DNA of 64,000 bases from Flavobacterium omnivorum (GCF_900099915.1 NZ_FNDB01000002.1:39910-103909); one strand, 5' to 3'. Counted from the first letter of the stretch, positions 54,466 through 62,818 are shown. Notes: generated from the sequence alone by a model not told the origin. Made by a program: numbers and translations.

Positions 54466-55542
54466 ATGCGACTACTACTTATTTTTATCTGTATGTGTTG
54501 TTTCAGTTGTAAAATTGAAAAAAATGTAAAAAATGCAGTACCAGACCTAGAACTAGAAAAGAGAGTTAGGCCTGTGCATGATACGATTGGTTTTACAAAA
54601 TACAATTGGCAATTAGATTCTATTTATAACCGTTTAGGTATTAGGGATTCTAAAAATAATATGCAGTGGAAAGCAGCTATAACTCCGCATGACGATTATA
54701 AATACGCGGGACGTTTGTATTACGAATCGCTTAAAGGAATTAATGCCAACACGATTATTTTGATTGGTGTTGCTCATCGCGCTCGAAACTTTAATCTTCA
54801 AGACAAAATCATTTTTGGAGATTTCACACATTGGAAATCGCCTTATGGTGATTTAAAAATGTCTGATTTAAATTCTGAAATTATGGCGCGACTGCCAAAA
54901 TCTTCCTATCTAATTCATAACGATATGCAAGAGTTAGAGCATTCATTAGAAGCTATAGTACCTTTTTTACATCGCAAAAACAAGAACTTACAAATAATCC
55001 CAATATTGGTGCCTTATATAAATTATGAAACGATTGATAGTATTAGTTCTGCTCTTTCTGATGTTATATCAAAAATTTTAAAAGAACAGCATCTTAAATA
55101 CGGAAAAGATGTCGCAGTTGTCATTTCTAACGATGCTGTACATTATGGAAATGAAGAGTGGAGTGGCGATTTAGCACCTTTTGGAGTTGATGCTGAAGGC
55201 ACTAAAAAAGCCAGAGCTTTAGATATGGAGATTATTGAAAAGTGTTTAGTAAACGAAATTAGTCCTGAAAAAATAAAAATATTTACAGAATACACCGTGC
55301 AAAAGAATGATTACAAGGAATATAAATGGGTTTGGTGTGGTCGTTATGCTGTGCCTTTTGGAGTGAGTTTTGCAAATAAATTAAATCAGGCAGTGTATAA
55401 CAAACCTTTGACAGGGACTTTTTTAGATTACGCATCAAGTGTAGATCATGATCTTATAAAAGTAGAAGATTTAGGAATGGGAACTACAGCTATAGCAACT
55501 CAAAAACACTGGGTCGGATATGCGAGTATAAAATATGAATAA
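54466..55542 (+). CDS. Memo-family protein (AmmeMemoRadiSam system protein B), lipoprotein form
   Basis: A 358-residue protein. I start it at MRLLLIFICMCCFSC, a lipoprotein signal with Cys15; a TTG seven codons earlier is less likely. The family core is visible: ITPHDDYKYAGRLYYESLKGINANTIILIGVAHR (His residues of the metal pocket), NDMQELEHSLEAIVPFLH, and VVISNDAVHYGNEEW. In Memo proteins these histidines and a cysteine bind metal; here the position of the usual Cys reads Ala/Val (NDAVHYG). It normally occurs with AMMECR1 and radical SAM proteins, both absent here. The reaction is not established. It may be a stand-alone periplasmic metal-binding form. Confidence 0.85.
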   Translation: MRLLLIFICMCCFSCKIEKNVKNAVPDLELEKRVRPVHDTIGFTKYNWQLDSIYNRLGIRDSKNNMQWKAAITPHDDYKYAGRLYYESLKGINANTIILIGVAHRARNFNLQDKIIFGDFTHWKSPYGDLKMSDLNSEIMARLPKSSYLIHNDMQELEHSLEAIVPFLHRKNKNLQIIPILVPYINYETIDSISSALSDVISKILKEQHLKYGKDVAVVISNDAVHYGNEEWSGDLAPFGVDAEGTKKARALDMEIIEKCLVNEISPEKIKIFTEYTVQKNDYKEYKWVWCGRYAVPFGVSFANKLNQAVYNKPLTGTFLDYASSVDHDLIKVEDLGMGTTAIATQKHWVGYASIKYE

Positions 55543-55748
55543 GTATGTCATTGTTGATGGTGAAGACATAAATTAATGATAACAAGCGATTTTGCTTTTG
55601 CTTACCTCAAGTACCATCCTAGAAAATCAAGTAATTACAAACAAACCTATATAAAAACAAGAGGAGAGTTTAGCGAAATTTTTTTCACAGACTGCCGTTA
55701 TAAGCCATTTTATAAAAATCGTTAAAAATCAATCACCTAAAGCAAAAA

Positions 55749-56057
55749 ATGAAATCTATAATCATAAAACCTAAAAATGAATTATTGAAAAGATATGTGC
55801 ACTATTTTCTGTATTTTAAAAAGAAAGATAACAATATCTTGAATTACACCACTTTTCCTAATAGCAACTTGTGTCTTGCCATTTATAGAGAAAACAAAAT
55901 AGAGTACGGAAACCAATCAAAAACAAACAATTGTATTATTACTAAAGACAATAAGTACTTTGTCAGTAAACTTTATGGATTTCATAAAATGCCATTTCAA
56001 GTTGATATTAATTCTCCCCTGGCGCTCGTTTGCAACGAGTGCCAACTTAAATTATAA
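55749..56057 (+). pseudogene. Truncated AraC-type regulator N-terminus
   Basis: The 102 residues begin like the sensor domain of a Bacteroidetes AraC-type regulator (IIKPKNELLKRYVHYFLYFKKKDNNILNYTTFPNSNLCLAIY) but stop at LALVCNECQLKL. The DNA-binding half is missing. The frame runs into a palindromic element beginning at about 56020 (GGCGCTCGTTTGCAACGAGTGCC), which supplies the last residues and the stop. I read it as a gene broken by a repeat insertion. Confidence 0.65.
56020..56042 (+). repeat. REP-like palindrome disrupting the AraC fragment
   Basis: GGCGCTCGTT-TGC-AACGAGTGCC: 10-bp arms with one mismatch and a 3-nt loop. A further palindrome-like stretch (GCGTTTGCATCGCG) lies about 30 nt downstream, so the two may be a paired element. 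Confidence 0.6.
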
Positions 56058-56205
56058 AAAACAAATCATAGCGTTTGCATCGCGACTAACTTGTATAGAA
56101 TTATTTTTAAAAAAGAAACTTCCCCGCTTCTCTAACAAGTTGTAAACCGTTAACGAAAACCGTGAAAACCAAGTATAAATAGTAAACCTTAAAATAAATT
56201 ACATA

Positions 56206-56844
56206 ATGAAAAACATGATTAAAATTAGTTCGCTTTTAGTTTCTGCAATGCTTTTGAATAGTTGCGCTTCCGGGTATAAAAAAATAAATCCTGAAACAAT
56301 AAATTACGCTTCAAAAAGTATTGAAAACAATATTTTACTAGAATACAAATATGATTTGTTAGGAAAAAAATATAAAAAGAAAGAAACTAAAAATAACATC
56401 AAACTAATTGCAGTTAAGATTACAAACAATACCGAAAAAGAAATAGTTTGGGGTAGAGATTTTAAACTTTCTTATGCAAACGGTAATGAAGTTAGTTTAA
56501 TTGAAACTGAAAAATTATTTAAAACTATCAAACAAAGTCCAGCTTCCTATTTATGGTACTTACTTTTAGCTCCAGTTCAATTACAATCAGGAACTACAAC
56601 AACCTCGAATGGATTTTATACTGAAACTAAACCTGCAAACACATTTCCAATTGGATTGATAGCAGGCCCAGGATTAGCTGCTGGTAATATGATTGCAGCA
56701 AGTTCAGCAAATAAGAATTTTAAAAATGAATTAATGCAATATGATCTTAATGGAAAAACAATCAAACAAGGCGAAACTGTTTATGGATTGATAGGTTCAA
56801 ATTCGAATAGTTATGATTCAATTAAAATAAAGAAAGTGGAATAA
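56206..56844 (+). CDS. Putative lipoprotein, unknown function
   Basis: A 212-residue protein with a lipoprotein signal (MIKISSLLVSAMLLNSC, Cys20). A beta-rich periplasmic domain follows (NIKLIAVKITNNTEKEIVWGRDFKLSYANGNEV), then a glycine/alanine-rich hydrophobic stretch (FPIGLIAGPGLAAGNMIAASSANKN) and a C-terminal beta part ending TVYGLIGSNSNSYDSIKIKKVE. I do not recognise the family. It has no obvious promoter and is followed at once by an attC-like site. Confidence 0.68.
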   Translation: MKNMIKISSLLVSAMLLNSCASGYKKINPETINYASKSIENNILLEYKYDLLGKKYKKKETKNNIKLIAVKITNNTEKEIVWGRDFKLSYANGNEVSLIETEKLFKTIKQSPASYLWYLLLAPVQLQSGTTTTSNGFYTETKPANTFPIGLIAGPGLAAGNMIAASSANKNFKNELMQYDLNGKTIKQGETVYGLIGSNSNSYDSIKIKKVE

Positions 56845-56987
56845 CGGCTATCCGCTAACCGCCGTGTGGCAATATGGCGGGTTTAGGCTTAATTTAAAGT
56901 TGGTTTTGTGCCTGAAAGTTCAGTCATTAGCCGAAAGTTAGGCTACCTTAATCCGCCACAATGCCAAACAACCAAACGTTGTGCTTA
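56843..56987 (+). repeat. attC-like site after the lipoprotein gene
   Basis: Starts AACGGC just at the stop codon and ends CGTTGTGC. TGGCAATATGGCGG (56867-56880) and CCGCCACAATGCCA (56953-56966) can pair as imperfect arms, and the outer AACG/CGTT also pair, giving the long imperfect hairpin expected of an integron attC site. The terminal GTTGTGCTTA (56978-56987) is the reverse complement of TAAGCACAAC found at the end of the next gene. The consensus GTTRRRY is matched only partly. Confidence 0.55.
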
Positions 56988-57006
56988 ATTAAAAAAACCG
57001 AACTAA

Positions 57007-57816
57007 ATGAAAAACCAATCAATATCAACTTTAATTATTTTACTTCTATTTGGCTACAACTTAACTGCTCAAAATAGCGATAATAATTATCCAGCGACAA
57101 GCGAAGAAATTACAATAAGAATCGGAAATGATTCGATTGCAGCTTTCGGAATGTTCGCAGCTGGAAAAGAGAAAAAAGAAACTGTTATTCTTCTTCACGG
57201 GCTTCCAGGAAATGAAAGAAATCTTGATTTGGCTCAAGAATTAAGAAGAAATGGAAGAAATGTAATCTATTTTAACTATCGAGGAGCTTGGGGAAGTCAG
57301 GGAGAATTTTTGTATTCGAATTGTTTAGAAGACATAAAACAAGTTATGGATTTTTTCTCAACAAGTGAAAATTCCGAAAAATTTAGAATTGAATCAAAAT
57401 CATTTATACTTTTTGGACATAGTATGGGTGGAGGAATTGCCCTAATTAGTGGAGCAAAAGACTCAAGGGTTCATAAAATTGCTGTATATTCACCTTGGAA
57501 TGTTGGTTATGGACCAAAGGATAATAATGCACAAATCGAAGAATTCAAAAAAATGCTGAATTCATATTTTATGCTAAATATAGACTCTCAGAACTTTATT
57601 GAAGATTTAATTCAAAACAAAGATGAATACGATATTCTTAGTCATAAAAAGCAACTAGCAAATAAGCAACTTTTAATTATAGACGAAAATGAGAGGAATA
57701 AGGTTTGGATAGAAGAACTAGATAATACCGAATATATTTTGATAAAGACAGACCATTCATTTTCAGACAAAAGACTTGAATTGATTGAAAAAGTATGTAA
57801 ATGGATAAATAACTAA
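57007..57816 (+). CDS. Alpha/beta hydrolase
   Basis: A 269-residue secreted hydrolase with a signal peptide (STLIILLLFGYNLTAQ). The oxyanion turn ILLHGLPGNERN (about 60-71), the nucleophile elbow FGHSMGGGIA (Ser at about 140), and the C-terminal His in ILIKTDHSFSDKRL are all present. The substrate is unknown; peptidases and esterases both occur in this superfamily. The gene sits between a 10-bp sequence GTTGTGCTTA upstream and its complement TAAGCACAAC overlapping its stop codon, exactly as a gene in an integron cassette would. No promoter is evident. Confidence 0.85.
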   Translation: MKNQSISTLIILLLFGYNLTAQNSDNNYPATSEEITIRIGNDSIAAFGMFAAGKEKKETVILLHGLPGNERNLDLAQELRRNGRNVIYFNYRGAWGSQGEFLYSNCLEDIKQVMDFFSTSENSEKFRIESKSFILFGHSMGGGIALISGAKDSRVHKIAVYSPWNVGYGPKDNNAQIEEFKKMLNSYFMLNIDSQNFIEDLIQNKDEYDILSHKKQLANKQLLIIDENERNKVWIEELDNTEYILIKTDHSFSDKRLELIEKVCKWINN

Positions 57817-57957
57817 GCACAACAACCAGATAGCGCGTATTTACAATCCGTGCCCACAACGATAAGAACTCAATCAAAAAAAAACTAAATATGATTGTTT
57901 CGTTCCTCGCAATGACAAAGTACACCGTTAAAATTCGATAGCGGATTTGCTATCCGC
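57814..57957 (+). repeat. attC-like start followed by REP-associated repeat unit, copy 1
   Basis: TAAGCACAAC (57814-57823) begins a site complementary to the cassette start at 56978. It is interrupted by a 117-bp unit (57826-57942, starting CCAGATAGC and containing GATTGTTTCGTTCCTCGC) and a REP hairpin GCGGAT-TTGCT-ATCCGC (57941-57957). Related units are at 59644 and 59754. Confidence 0.6.
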
Positions 57958-58047
57958 GCCCACAAAGCACACCTAAAAGAAAAGGACTAAATAAAACTAT
58001 GTGATTGTTTTATTTGTAGCTTTTTATGTATTTTTAAATAAAAAAAG

Positions 58048-58614
58048 ATGTCAACAAAATATAAAGCAACAACTACAGACCAAGCATATTTTATAACCAT
58101 AACAACTGTAGGTTGGATTGATATTTTTACACGACTCAACCAAAAGTACAATATCGTTAATGCTTTGCAATATTGTCAGGAGAAAAAAGGACTTGAAATT
58201 TATGCCTATTGTATTATGCACAGTCATATACATTTGATGTGCAAAGCCACAAATGGTTTTATTTTATCAGAGGTCATGCGTGATTTTAAAAAATATACTT
58301 CTAAGAAAATTATTCAAACTATAATGGAAGAACCAGAGAGTCGCAGAGAATGGCTATTGGATTATTTTAAAAAAGCATGTGAGCATCTTAAAAGAGATCA
58401 AAGTTATAAAGTATGGCAGGACGGATATCACGCTAAAATAATAGAAACCAATTGGTTTATAAAACAAAAGATTGATTATATACACAATAATCCTGTTAAA
58501 GATAAAGTAGTTACCTTGCCAGAGGATTATTATTTTAGTTCTGCAAGAAATTATGCAGGCTTAGAAAATGATTTGGATATTGTAATGTTGGATTTATTTC
58601 GTCAGTTCGGCTAA
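58048..58614 (+). CDS. REP-associated tyrosine transposase (RAYT, Y1 family)
   Basis: A 188-residue single-strand DNA transposase of the Y1/HUH superfamily, which recognises and moves REP palindromes. The HUH motif is HSHIHLM (about 58-64), the start AYFITITTVGWIDIFTR is typical, and the catalytic Tyr lies in QKIDYIHNNPVK (about 149). REP palindromes flank it on both sides in the intergenic regions at 54271, 57941, 58652, 58811, 58900 and 59761. The last 72 nt of the gene are duplicated 159 bp downstream. It is intact and plausibly active. Confidence 0.92.
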   Translation: MSTKYKATTTDQAYFITITTVGWIDIFTRLNQKYNIVNALQYCQEKKGLEIYAYCIMHSHIHLMCKATNGFILSEVMRDFKKYTSKKIIQTIMEEPESRREWLLDYFKKACEHLKRDQSYKVWQDGYHAKIIETNWFIKQKIDYIHNNPVKDKVVTLPEDYYFSSARNYAGLENDLDIVMLDLFRQFG

Positions 58615-58929
58615 AGCCTCGGGTGTTTTAGACTGTTGATTTACGATGTGGGCACGGATTGCAAATCCGCGCTATCGATGGGTTACAATCTGCGCTATCA
58701 TGTAAGAAATGATACAGGCTTAGAAAATGATTTGAATATTGTAATGTTGGATTTACTTCGTCAGTTCGGCTAAAGCCTCGGGTGTTTTAGACTGTTGATT
58801 TACGATGTGGGCACGGATTGCAAATCCGCGCTATCGATGGGTTACTTCGTCAGTTCGGCTAAAGCCTCGGGTGTTTTAGATTGTTGATTTACGATGTGGG
58901 CACGGATTGCAAATCCGCGCTATCGATGG
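58598..58929 (+). repeat. Three REP units in tandem after the RAYT gene
   Basis: Three copies of a unit beginning TTCGTCAGTTCGGC (58598, 58757, 58846) and containing the REP hairpin GCACGGATT-GCA-AATCCGCGC (58652-58672, 58811-58831, 58900-58920; one A/C mismatch in the stem). The first unit overlaps the stop codon of the RAYT. Between units 1 and 2 lies a copy (58702-58773) of the last 72 nt of the RAYT gene (58543-58614), including its stop codon. Confidence 0.9.
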
Positions 58930-59086
58930 TTGCACTTATAGTATCTTCTAAACTTGAAAAACGCATTTGCTGACGGGAAATACCTATGATGTGTTGTATT
59001 CTTAAAAATACGAAAAATCTTCTTTTTATACAAGTTTTTTGTTATATTTGGGCATAAATACAACGGAGGTTTTTTCACATACTGAC
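58930..59086 (+). other. Intergenic region with a promoter box
   Basis: No gene. TATATTTG at 59043-59050 is a good -7 box 63 nt before the next start codon. The stretch TTTTTTCACATACTG before 59087 resembles TTTTTTTCACAGACTG at 55679-55694, both followed by CGTTA, as if these were the right halves of recombination sites. Confidence 0.45.
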
Positions 59087-59096
59087 GTTAGCTGCC
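59087..59096 (+). repeat. Cassette-start boundary (GTTAGCTGCC)
   Basis: GTTAGCTGCC, the reverse complement of GGCAGCTAAC at 59595-59604 just after the enclosed gene. In integron cassettes the first bases of the cassette are complementary to the beginning of its own attC site. Confidence 0.5.
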
Positions 59097-59112
59097 ATTT
59101 AATCACGATACT

Positions 59113-59583
59113 ATGAGAAACTACTTTTATACATTAATGTTCAGTTTAATTTTAATACAGTCATGTCAAAGAAAAATAAATTCTAATAAATTTATTGGAA
59201 CTTGGAATGGAACTCACACTGAAGGGGGTTACGCAAAACTGAAAATTAATAAGGAAAATACTTTTTCATACGAAAGTGCTGGAAATGGAAATAAGACGTT
59301 TTCAAGTGGGCATTATAAAATTGTTGGAGATTCGATTGCTTTGACTTCTAAAAATGCAACAGAAGTTGACGGATGTTATATTATAATACAATATGGACAA
59401 TGCTTTTTTAAAGAATTACGACAAACTCAAATGAATTGCCAACCTTCCAAAAATGAATTTTATGAGTTTTTTGATAATGATATTTTTTATTTTAAGAAGA
59501 ATACTTTAATTCATAAAAATAATCCAGAAGAAGAAGAAAAGTGTCCTGACAAATCGGAAGATGGATTTGTAAAAAGTAAATAA
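59113..59583 (+). CDS. Putative lipoprotein, unknown function (small lipocalin-like)
   Basis: A 156-residue protein with a lipoprotein signal (NYFYTLMFSLILIQSC, Cys18). KFIGTWNGTHTEGGYAKLKINKENTFSYESAGNG is a beta-barrel-like opening typical of lipocalin-related periplasmic proteins (WxGT motif), and two further strands follow (SGHYKIVGDSIALTSKN). The C-terminal 25 residues are charged. No ligand can be suggested. It is enclosed by complementary boundary sequences, like the hydrolase at 57007. Confidence 0.68.
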   Translation: MRNYFYTLMFSLILIQSCQRKINSNKFIGTWNGTHTEGGYAKLKINKENTFSYESAGNGNKTFSSGHYKIVGDSIALTSKNATEVDGCYIIIQYGQCFFKELRQTQMNCQPSKNEFYEFFDNDIFYFKKNTLIHKNNPEEEEKCPDKSEDGFVKSK

Positions 59584-59960
59584 ATTAAAAAAACGGCAGC
59601 TAACAGCTAGGGATTCGTTGCGTGCGCAGCACGAACAATGAAACCAGATAGGCGTATTTACAATCCGTGCGCACAACGATAAGAACTCAATCAAAAGAAA
59701 ACAATAAATATGATTGTTTCGTTCCTCGCAATGACAAAGTATACCGTTAAAACCCAGATAGCGCGGATTTACAATCCGTGCCCACAACGATAAGAACTCA
59801 ATTAAAAAAAAACTAAATATGATTGTTTCGTTCCTCGCAATGACAAAGTACACCGTTAAAATTCGATAGCTAATGTCGCATCGCACATCCAACACAAACA
59901 ATAACGGTGTCATAACGCAACCAAATCCCTTTTTTGCTATCTTTATAAAAAAATTTCGCA
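59584..59960 (+). repeat. attC-like start followed by two tandem REP-associated units
   Basis: A 377-bp gap without a gene. GGCAGCTAAC (59595-59604) is complementary to the cassette start at 59087. Two tandem units follow (59644-59753 and 59754-59870), each starting CCAGATA and containing GATTGTTTCGTTCCTCGC; both are close copies of the 57826 unit. The second carries the REP palindrome GCGCGGATTTACAATCCGTGC (59761-59781). The rest runs into the promoter-like TATCTTTA (59938-59945) of the next gene. Confidence 0.75.
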
Positions 59961-60452
59961 ATGAAAAAAATAGTACTTCTCCTGCTGGTTTCATTTCTAT
60001 TCATTTCCTGCTGGCCAACAACGGATAACGGTGAATTTGCTCGTCAAGAATACAAACCGGTGATTATTTCCCGAAGTACGCTTGAAAGTTCCATTGCTTT
60101 TCAAAATGCGCAGCCCATTATTAAATCGGGGAAAATCTACATCAAGGACGATTTGATGTTTATCAATGATGTGAATAAAGGATTTCATGTTTATGACTAT
60201 GCGGATCCTACTAAACCTGTCCGTCTCCATTATATTAAGGCGCCAGGGGCAACTGATTTAGCCATCAAAGGAAATACGGTTTACATCAATCAAGCAGTGG
60301 ATTTAGTTACTGCCACATTCAATCCTACTACAAAAATTTTTACGGTCACCAACAGAAATAAAAATGTGTTCCCGCAAAAGCAAGCTCCAAACGGCTTATA
60401 TGGCTATACCAAAGAAAATGAAATAATAATCGATTGGACTTTAATCAAGTAA
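59961..60452 (+). CDS. LVIVD-repeat-type lipoprotein, short
   Basis: A 163-residue protein with a lipoprotein signal (IVLLLLVSFLFISC, Cys17). The core KSGKIYIKDDLMFINDVNKGFHVYDYADPTKPVRLHYIKAPGATDLAIKGNTVYIN is one LVIVD-type beta-propeller repeat pair. The propeller is too short to close on its own. It is 3 nt upstream of a longer protein of the same kind, so both probably act together on the cell surface. The function is unknown. Confidence 0.8.
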   Translation: MKKIVLLLLVSFLFISCWPTTDNGEFARQEYKPVIISRSTLESSIAFQNAQPIIKSGKIYIKDDLMFINDVNKGFHVYDYADPTKPVRLHYIKAPGATDLAIKGNTVYINQAVDLVTATFNPTTKIFTVTNRNKNVFPQKQAPNGLYGYTKENEIIIDWTLIK

Positions 60453-60455
60453 CAA

Positions 60456-61184
60456 ATGAAAAAAATTATATCCCTCCTATTACTCGTATTTAGTATAGGT
60501 TGCTCGGACAGTGATAGCGCGCAAAATAGCGACATAGGGCAAGGTGGCTCACTTGCTGTTTTTGCCATAAAAGGGAACTATCTCTACGGTGTTGACCAGA
60601 TGAAGTTGAATGTATTCTCATTAATTGATTCCGAAAAGCCGGTAAAAGTCAATGAGATTTCAATTGGTTTTGACATAGAAACCCTATTTTCATACGGAGA
60701 TAATCTTTTTATTGGATCCAGAAACGGGATGTTTATCTATTCGATCAGCAATCCTGAAAACCCAACGAAATTGTCGAGTGTGCAACATTTTACAGCTTGT
60801 GATCCTGTGATTGCTAATAGTACGCATTCCTATGTAACCTTGAATTCAAACACAACTTGCGGCAATAATACAAACGTGTTACAGGTTTATGATACTAAGG
60901 ATCTAAGCAATCCCAAATTAATTCATAGCAGAACTTTAACGCAACCCAAGGGAATTGGCTTTTACACCTCTGATTATTTATTGGTTTGCGATGATGTTAT
61001 TAAAATCTTTAACATTCAAAATCCTGCTGAACCCATTTTGGTTCATGCTATTGACAAAAATTGTTTTGATGTAATAGTGCGAGACAACACCTTATTTGCC
61101 ATAGGAAATGGTGGTGTGTATCGCTATGAATTGAATCCGAGTAACATAAAAGATATAAAAGTAATTAGCGAAGTCAAATTTTAA
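60456..61184 (+). CDS. LVIVD-repeat lipoprotein
   Basis: A 242-residue protein with a lipoprotein signal (ISLLLLVFSIGC, Cys14). Repeats of the form GNYLYGVDQMKLNVFSLIDSEKPVKVNEI, GDNLFIGSRNGMFIYSISNPENPTKLSSV, and VLQVYDTKDLSNPKLIHS give a propeller of about four blades. LVIVD proteins are surface lipoproteins of unclear function in Bacteroidetes. The gene overlaps the converging methyltransferase gene by 4 nt. Confidence 0.85.
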   Translation: MKKIISLLLLVFSIGCSDSDSAQNSDIGQGGSLAVFAIKGNYLYGVDQMKLNVFSLIDSEKPVKVNEISIGFDIETLFSYGDNLFIGSRNGMFIYSISNPENPTKLSSVQHFTACDPVIANSTHSYVTLNSNTTCGNNTNVLQVYDTKDLSNPKLIHSRTLTQPKGIGFYTSDYLLVCDDVIKIFNIQNPAEPILVHAIDKNCFDVIVRDNTLFAIGNGGVYRYELNPSNIKDIKVISEVKF

Positions 61185-61837
61185 TTTTCCAAGAAATACC
61201 GTTCTTCAATCCTTTTAATGTCTTTTATAGAATTTTTGGCCCAAGCCAAACGTTTTTCTAAAATTTCATCTTCGGTTAAATGCCAATTGATGTCGGAATT
61301 ACGCAATCGGTTTGTCAAATTTTGAATAATGATTGCAGCAGAAACCGAGATATTCAAACTTTCTGTAAAACCAACCATAGGAATTTTTAGAAAACCATCA
61401 GCGCGTTTCAAAATCTCTTCTGATAATCCGTCTCGTTCTGTTCCAAAAAATAATGCACTTGGTTTCGATATATCAAAATCTTCCATCAAACAATCATTCT
61501 CGTGAGGTGTTGTGGCAATAATTTGGTAGCCTTTATTTTTAAGCGTATCCACACAATTCGTGATACTATCGAAGGTGTTAATATCTACCCATTTTTGAGC
61601 GCCCATGGCAATTTCTTTATCGATACTTTTTCCATAGCGTTGCTCAATTACATTCAATTCCTGAATTCCGAAGATTTCACAACTGCGCATCACCGCACTT
61701 GTATTGTGCATTTGAAAAATATCCTCCACAGCAATTGTAAAATGCTTGGTTCTGTTTTCCAATACTTTAATAAATTTTTCTTTTCGGTTGTCTGTTAAAA
61801 TGTTTTCAAGAAAAGTAAGGTAAGCGACATCAATCAT
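61181..61837 (-). CDS. TrmH-family (SpoU) RNA 2'-O-methyltransferase
   Basis: A 218-residue SPOUT methyltransferase. The three trefoil-knot motifs are visible: the Asn/Arg motif NTSAVMRSCEIFGI (about 44-57), LFFGTERDGLSEEIL (about 128-142) and LNISVSAAIIIQNLTNRLR (about 159-177). The C-terminal extension DINWHLTEDEILEKRLAWAKNSIKDIKRIEERY is like that of tRNA Gm18 methyltransferase TrmH of some bacteria, so tRNA is a likely substrate. A TATTTTTG box (minus strand) lies just upstream. Confidence 0.9.
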   Translation of the reverse strand: MIDVAYLTFLENILTDNRKEKFIKVLENRTKHFTIAVEDIFQMHNTSAVMRSCEIFGIQELNVIEQRYGKSIDKEIAMGAQKWVDINTFDSITNCVDTLKNKGYQIIATTPHENDCLMEDFDISKPSALFFGTERDGLSEEILKRADGFLKIPMVGFTESLNISVSAAIIIQNLTNRLRNSDINWHLTEDEILEKRLAWAKNSIKDIKRIEERYFLEN

Positions 61838-61855
61838 TGGGAATTATTTTTTGCA

Positions 61856-61863
61856 AAAATAGT
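61856..61863 (-). promoter_or_regulatory. Predicted -7 box of the TrmH-like gene
   Basis: TATTTTTG on the minus strand, 18 nt before the start codon. The leader would be very short. Confidence 0.55.
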
Positions 61864-62058
61864 AAAAAAGAGTAGTTTTATAACTTCAAATTGAGTTTTG
61901 ACTTCTCTTCGGTTTATAGTGTTCAACAGTAACGGAATCGTGATTGTTTACGGAATTTGCGTGAGGGATAGAGGCGGTATCCTTTTTTGGGGTTTTTTTG
62001 GCCCTAAAAAGATAAAGCCGAAAGCCCGACCCTTGTGGTCACGCCCAAATAAAAAAAT

Positions 62059-62751
62059 ATGAAAAAGAAACTAGTGGTTTTGACAGGAGCCGGAATTAGT
62101 GCAGAAAGTGGTATCAAAACTTTTCGAGACAGCGACGGACTTTGGGAAGGTCATAATGTTTTGGATGTTGCCACTCCGGAAGGCTGGCGTAAAAATCCGA
62201 GTTTGGTACTTGATTTTTACAATCAAAGACGAAAACAGCTTAGAGAAGTGCAGCCAAATTTAGGTCATCAGATTCTCGCTGAACTAGAAAGAGATTTTGA
62301 GGTGTACATTATTACGCAAAATGTAGACGATTTACATGAACGCGCCGGAAGCTCGAATGTGTTGCATTTGCACGGCGAATTATTGAAAGTAAGAAGTACC
62401 AAAAACCCAAATTACATTCTGGATTGGCACGACGATTTGAATTTTGGTGATTTAGACGAAAATAATAATCAATTGCGGCCGCATATCGTTTGGTTTGGAG
62501 AGGAAGTTCCAGCGCTTGACCAGGCCATAACAATCACTCAGAGTGCGGATTATTTTGCGGTAATTGGAACCTCATTGCAAGTATATCCTGCGGCTGCACT
62601 TATTGATTTCGCAGCTCGTGAAACGCCTATTTTTTATATTGATCCAAAACCCATAAAAATCCCAAATCTCCGAAATCCATTGGAAGTTATTCCAGAAGTA
62701 GCCTCAAAAGGAGTTGCTTTTTTAAGGGAAAAATTGCTCCAGAACTTGTAA
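62059..62751 (+). CDS. NAD-dependent protein deacylase (sirtuin)
   Basis: A 230-residue Sir2 protein. Motifs: TGAGISAESGIKTFRDSDGLWEG (NAD binding), TQNVDDLHERAGS and LHLHGEL (catalytic His at about 114), then GTSLQVYPAA. FYNQRR (about 55-60) supplies the Tyr and Arg seen in class III sirtuins that remove succinyl and malonyl groups. The usual four-Cys zinc site is absent (no CxxC pair between the catalytic His and the Rossmann end), as in some small bacterial members. It is likely monocistronic. Confidence 0.9.
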   Translation: MKKKLVVLTGAGISAESGIKTFRDSDGLWEGHNVLDVATPEGWRKNPSLVLDFYNQRRKQLREVQPNLGHQILAELERDFEVYIITQNVDDLHERAGSSNVLHLHGELLKVRSTKNPNYILDWHDDLNFGDLDENNNQLRPHIVWFGEEVPALDQAITITQSADYFAVIGTSLQVYPAAALIDFAARETPIFYIDPKPIKIPNLRNPLEVIPEVASKGVAFLREKLLQNL

Positions 62752-62818
62752 TAAAAAATGGCAATGGCAAGAGCAAAAAATCAAATACAATTTCAATAAA
62801 AATCCAAACTTATACCCC

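Noticed and set aside
58598..58929. CRISPR array
   Set aside because: The repeats are three long palindromic units with uneven spacing and no spacers, next to a RAYT gene; they are REP units.
59506..59994. Minus-strand ORF of 162 codons with repeated segments
   Set aside because: The repeated protein segments simply reflect the two tandem DNA repeat units; a similar fragment appears at 57677-57925. No start signal or family match.
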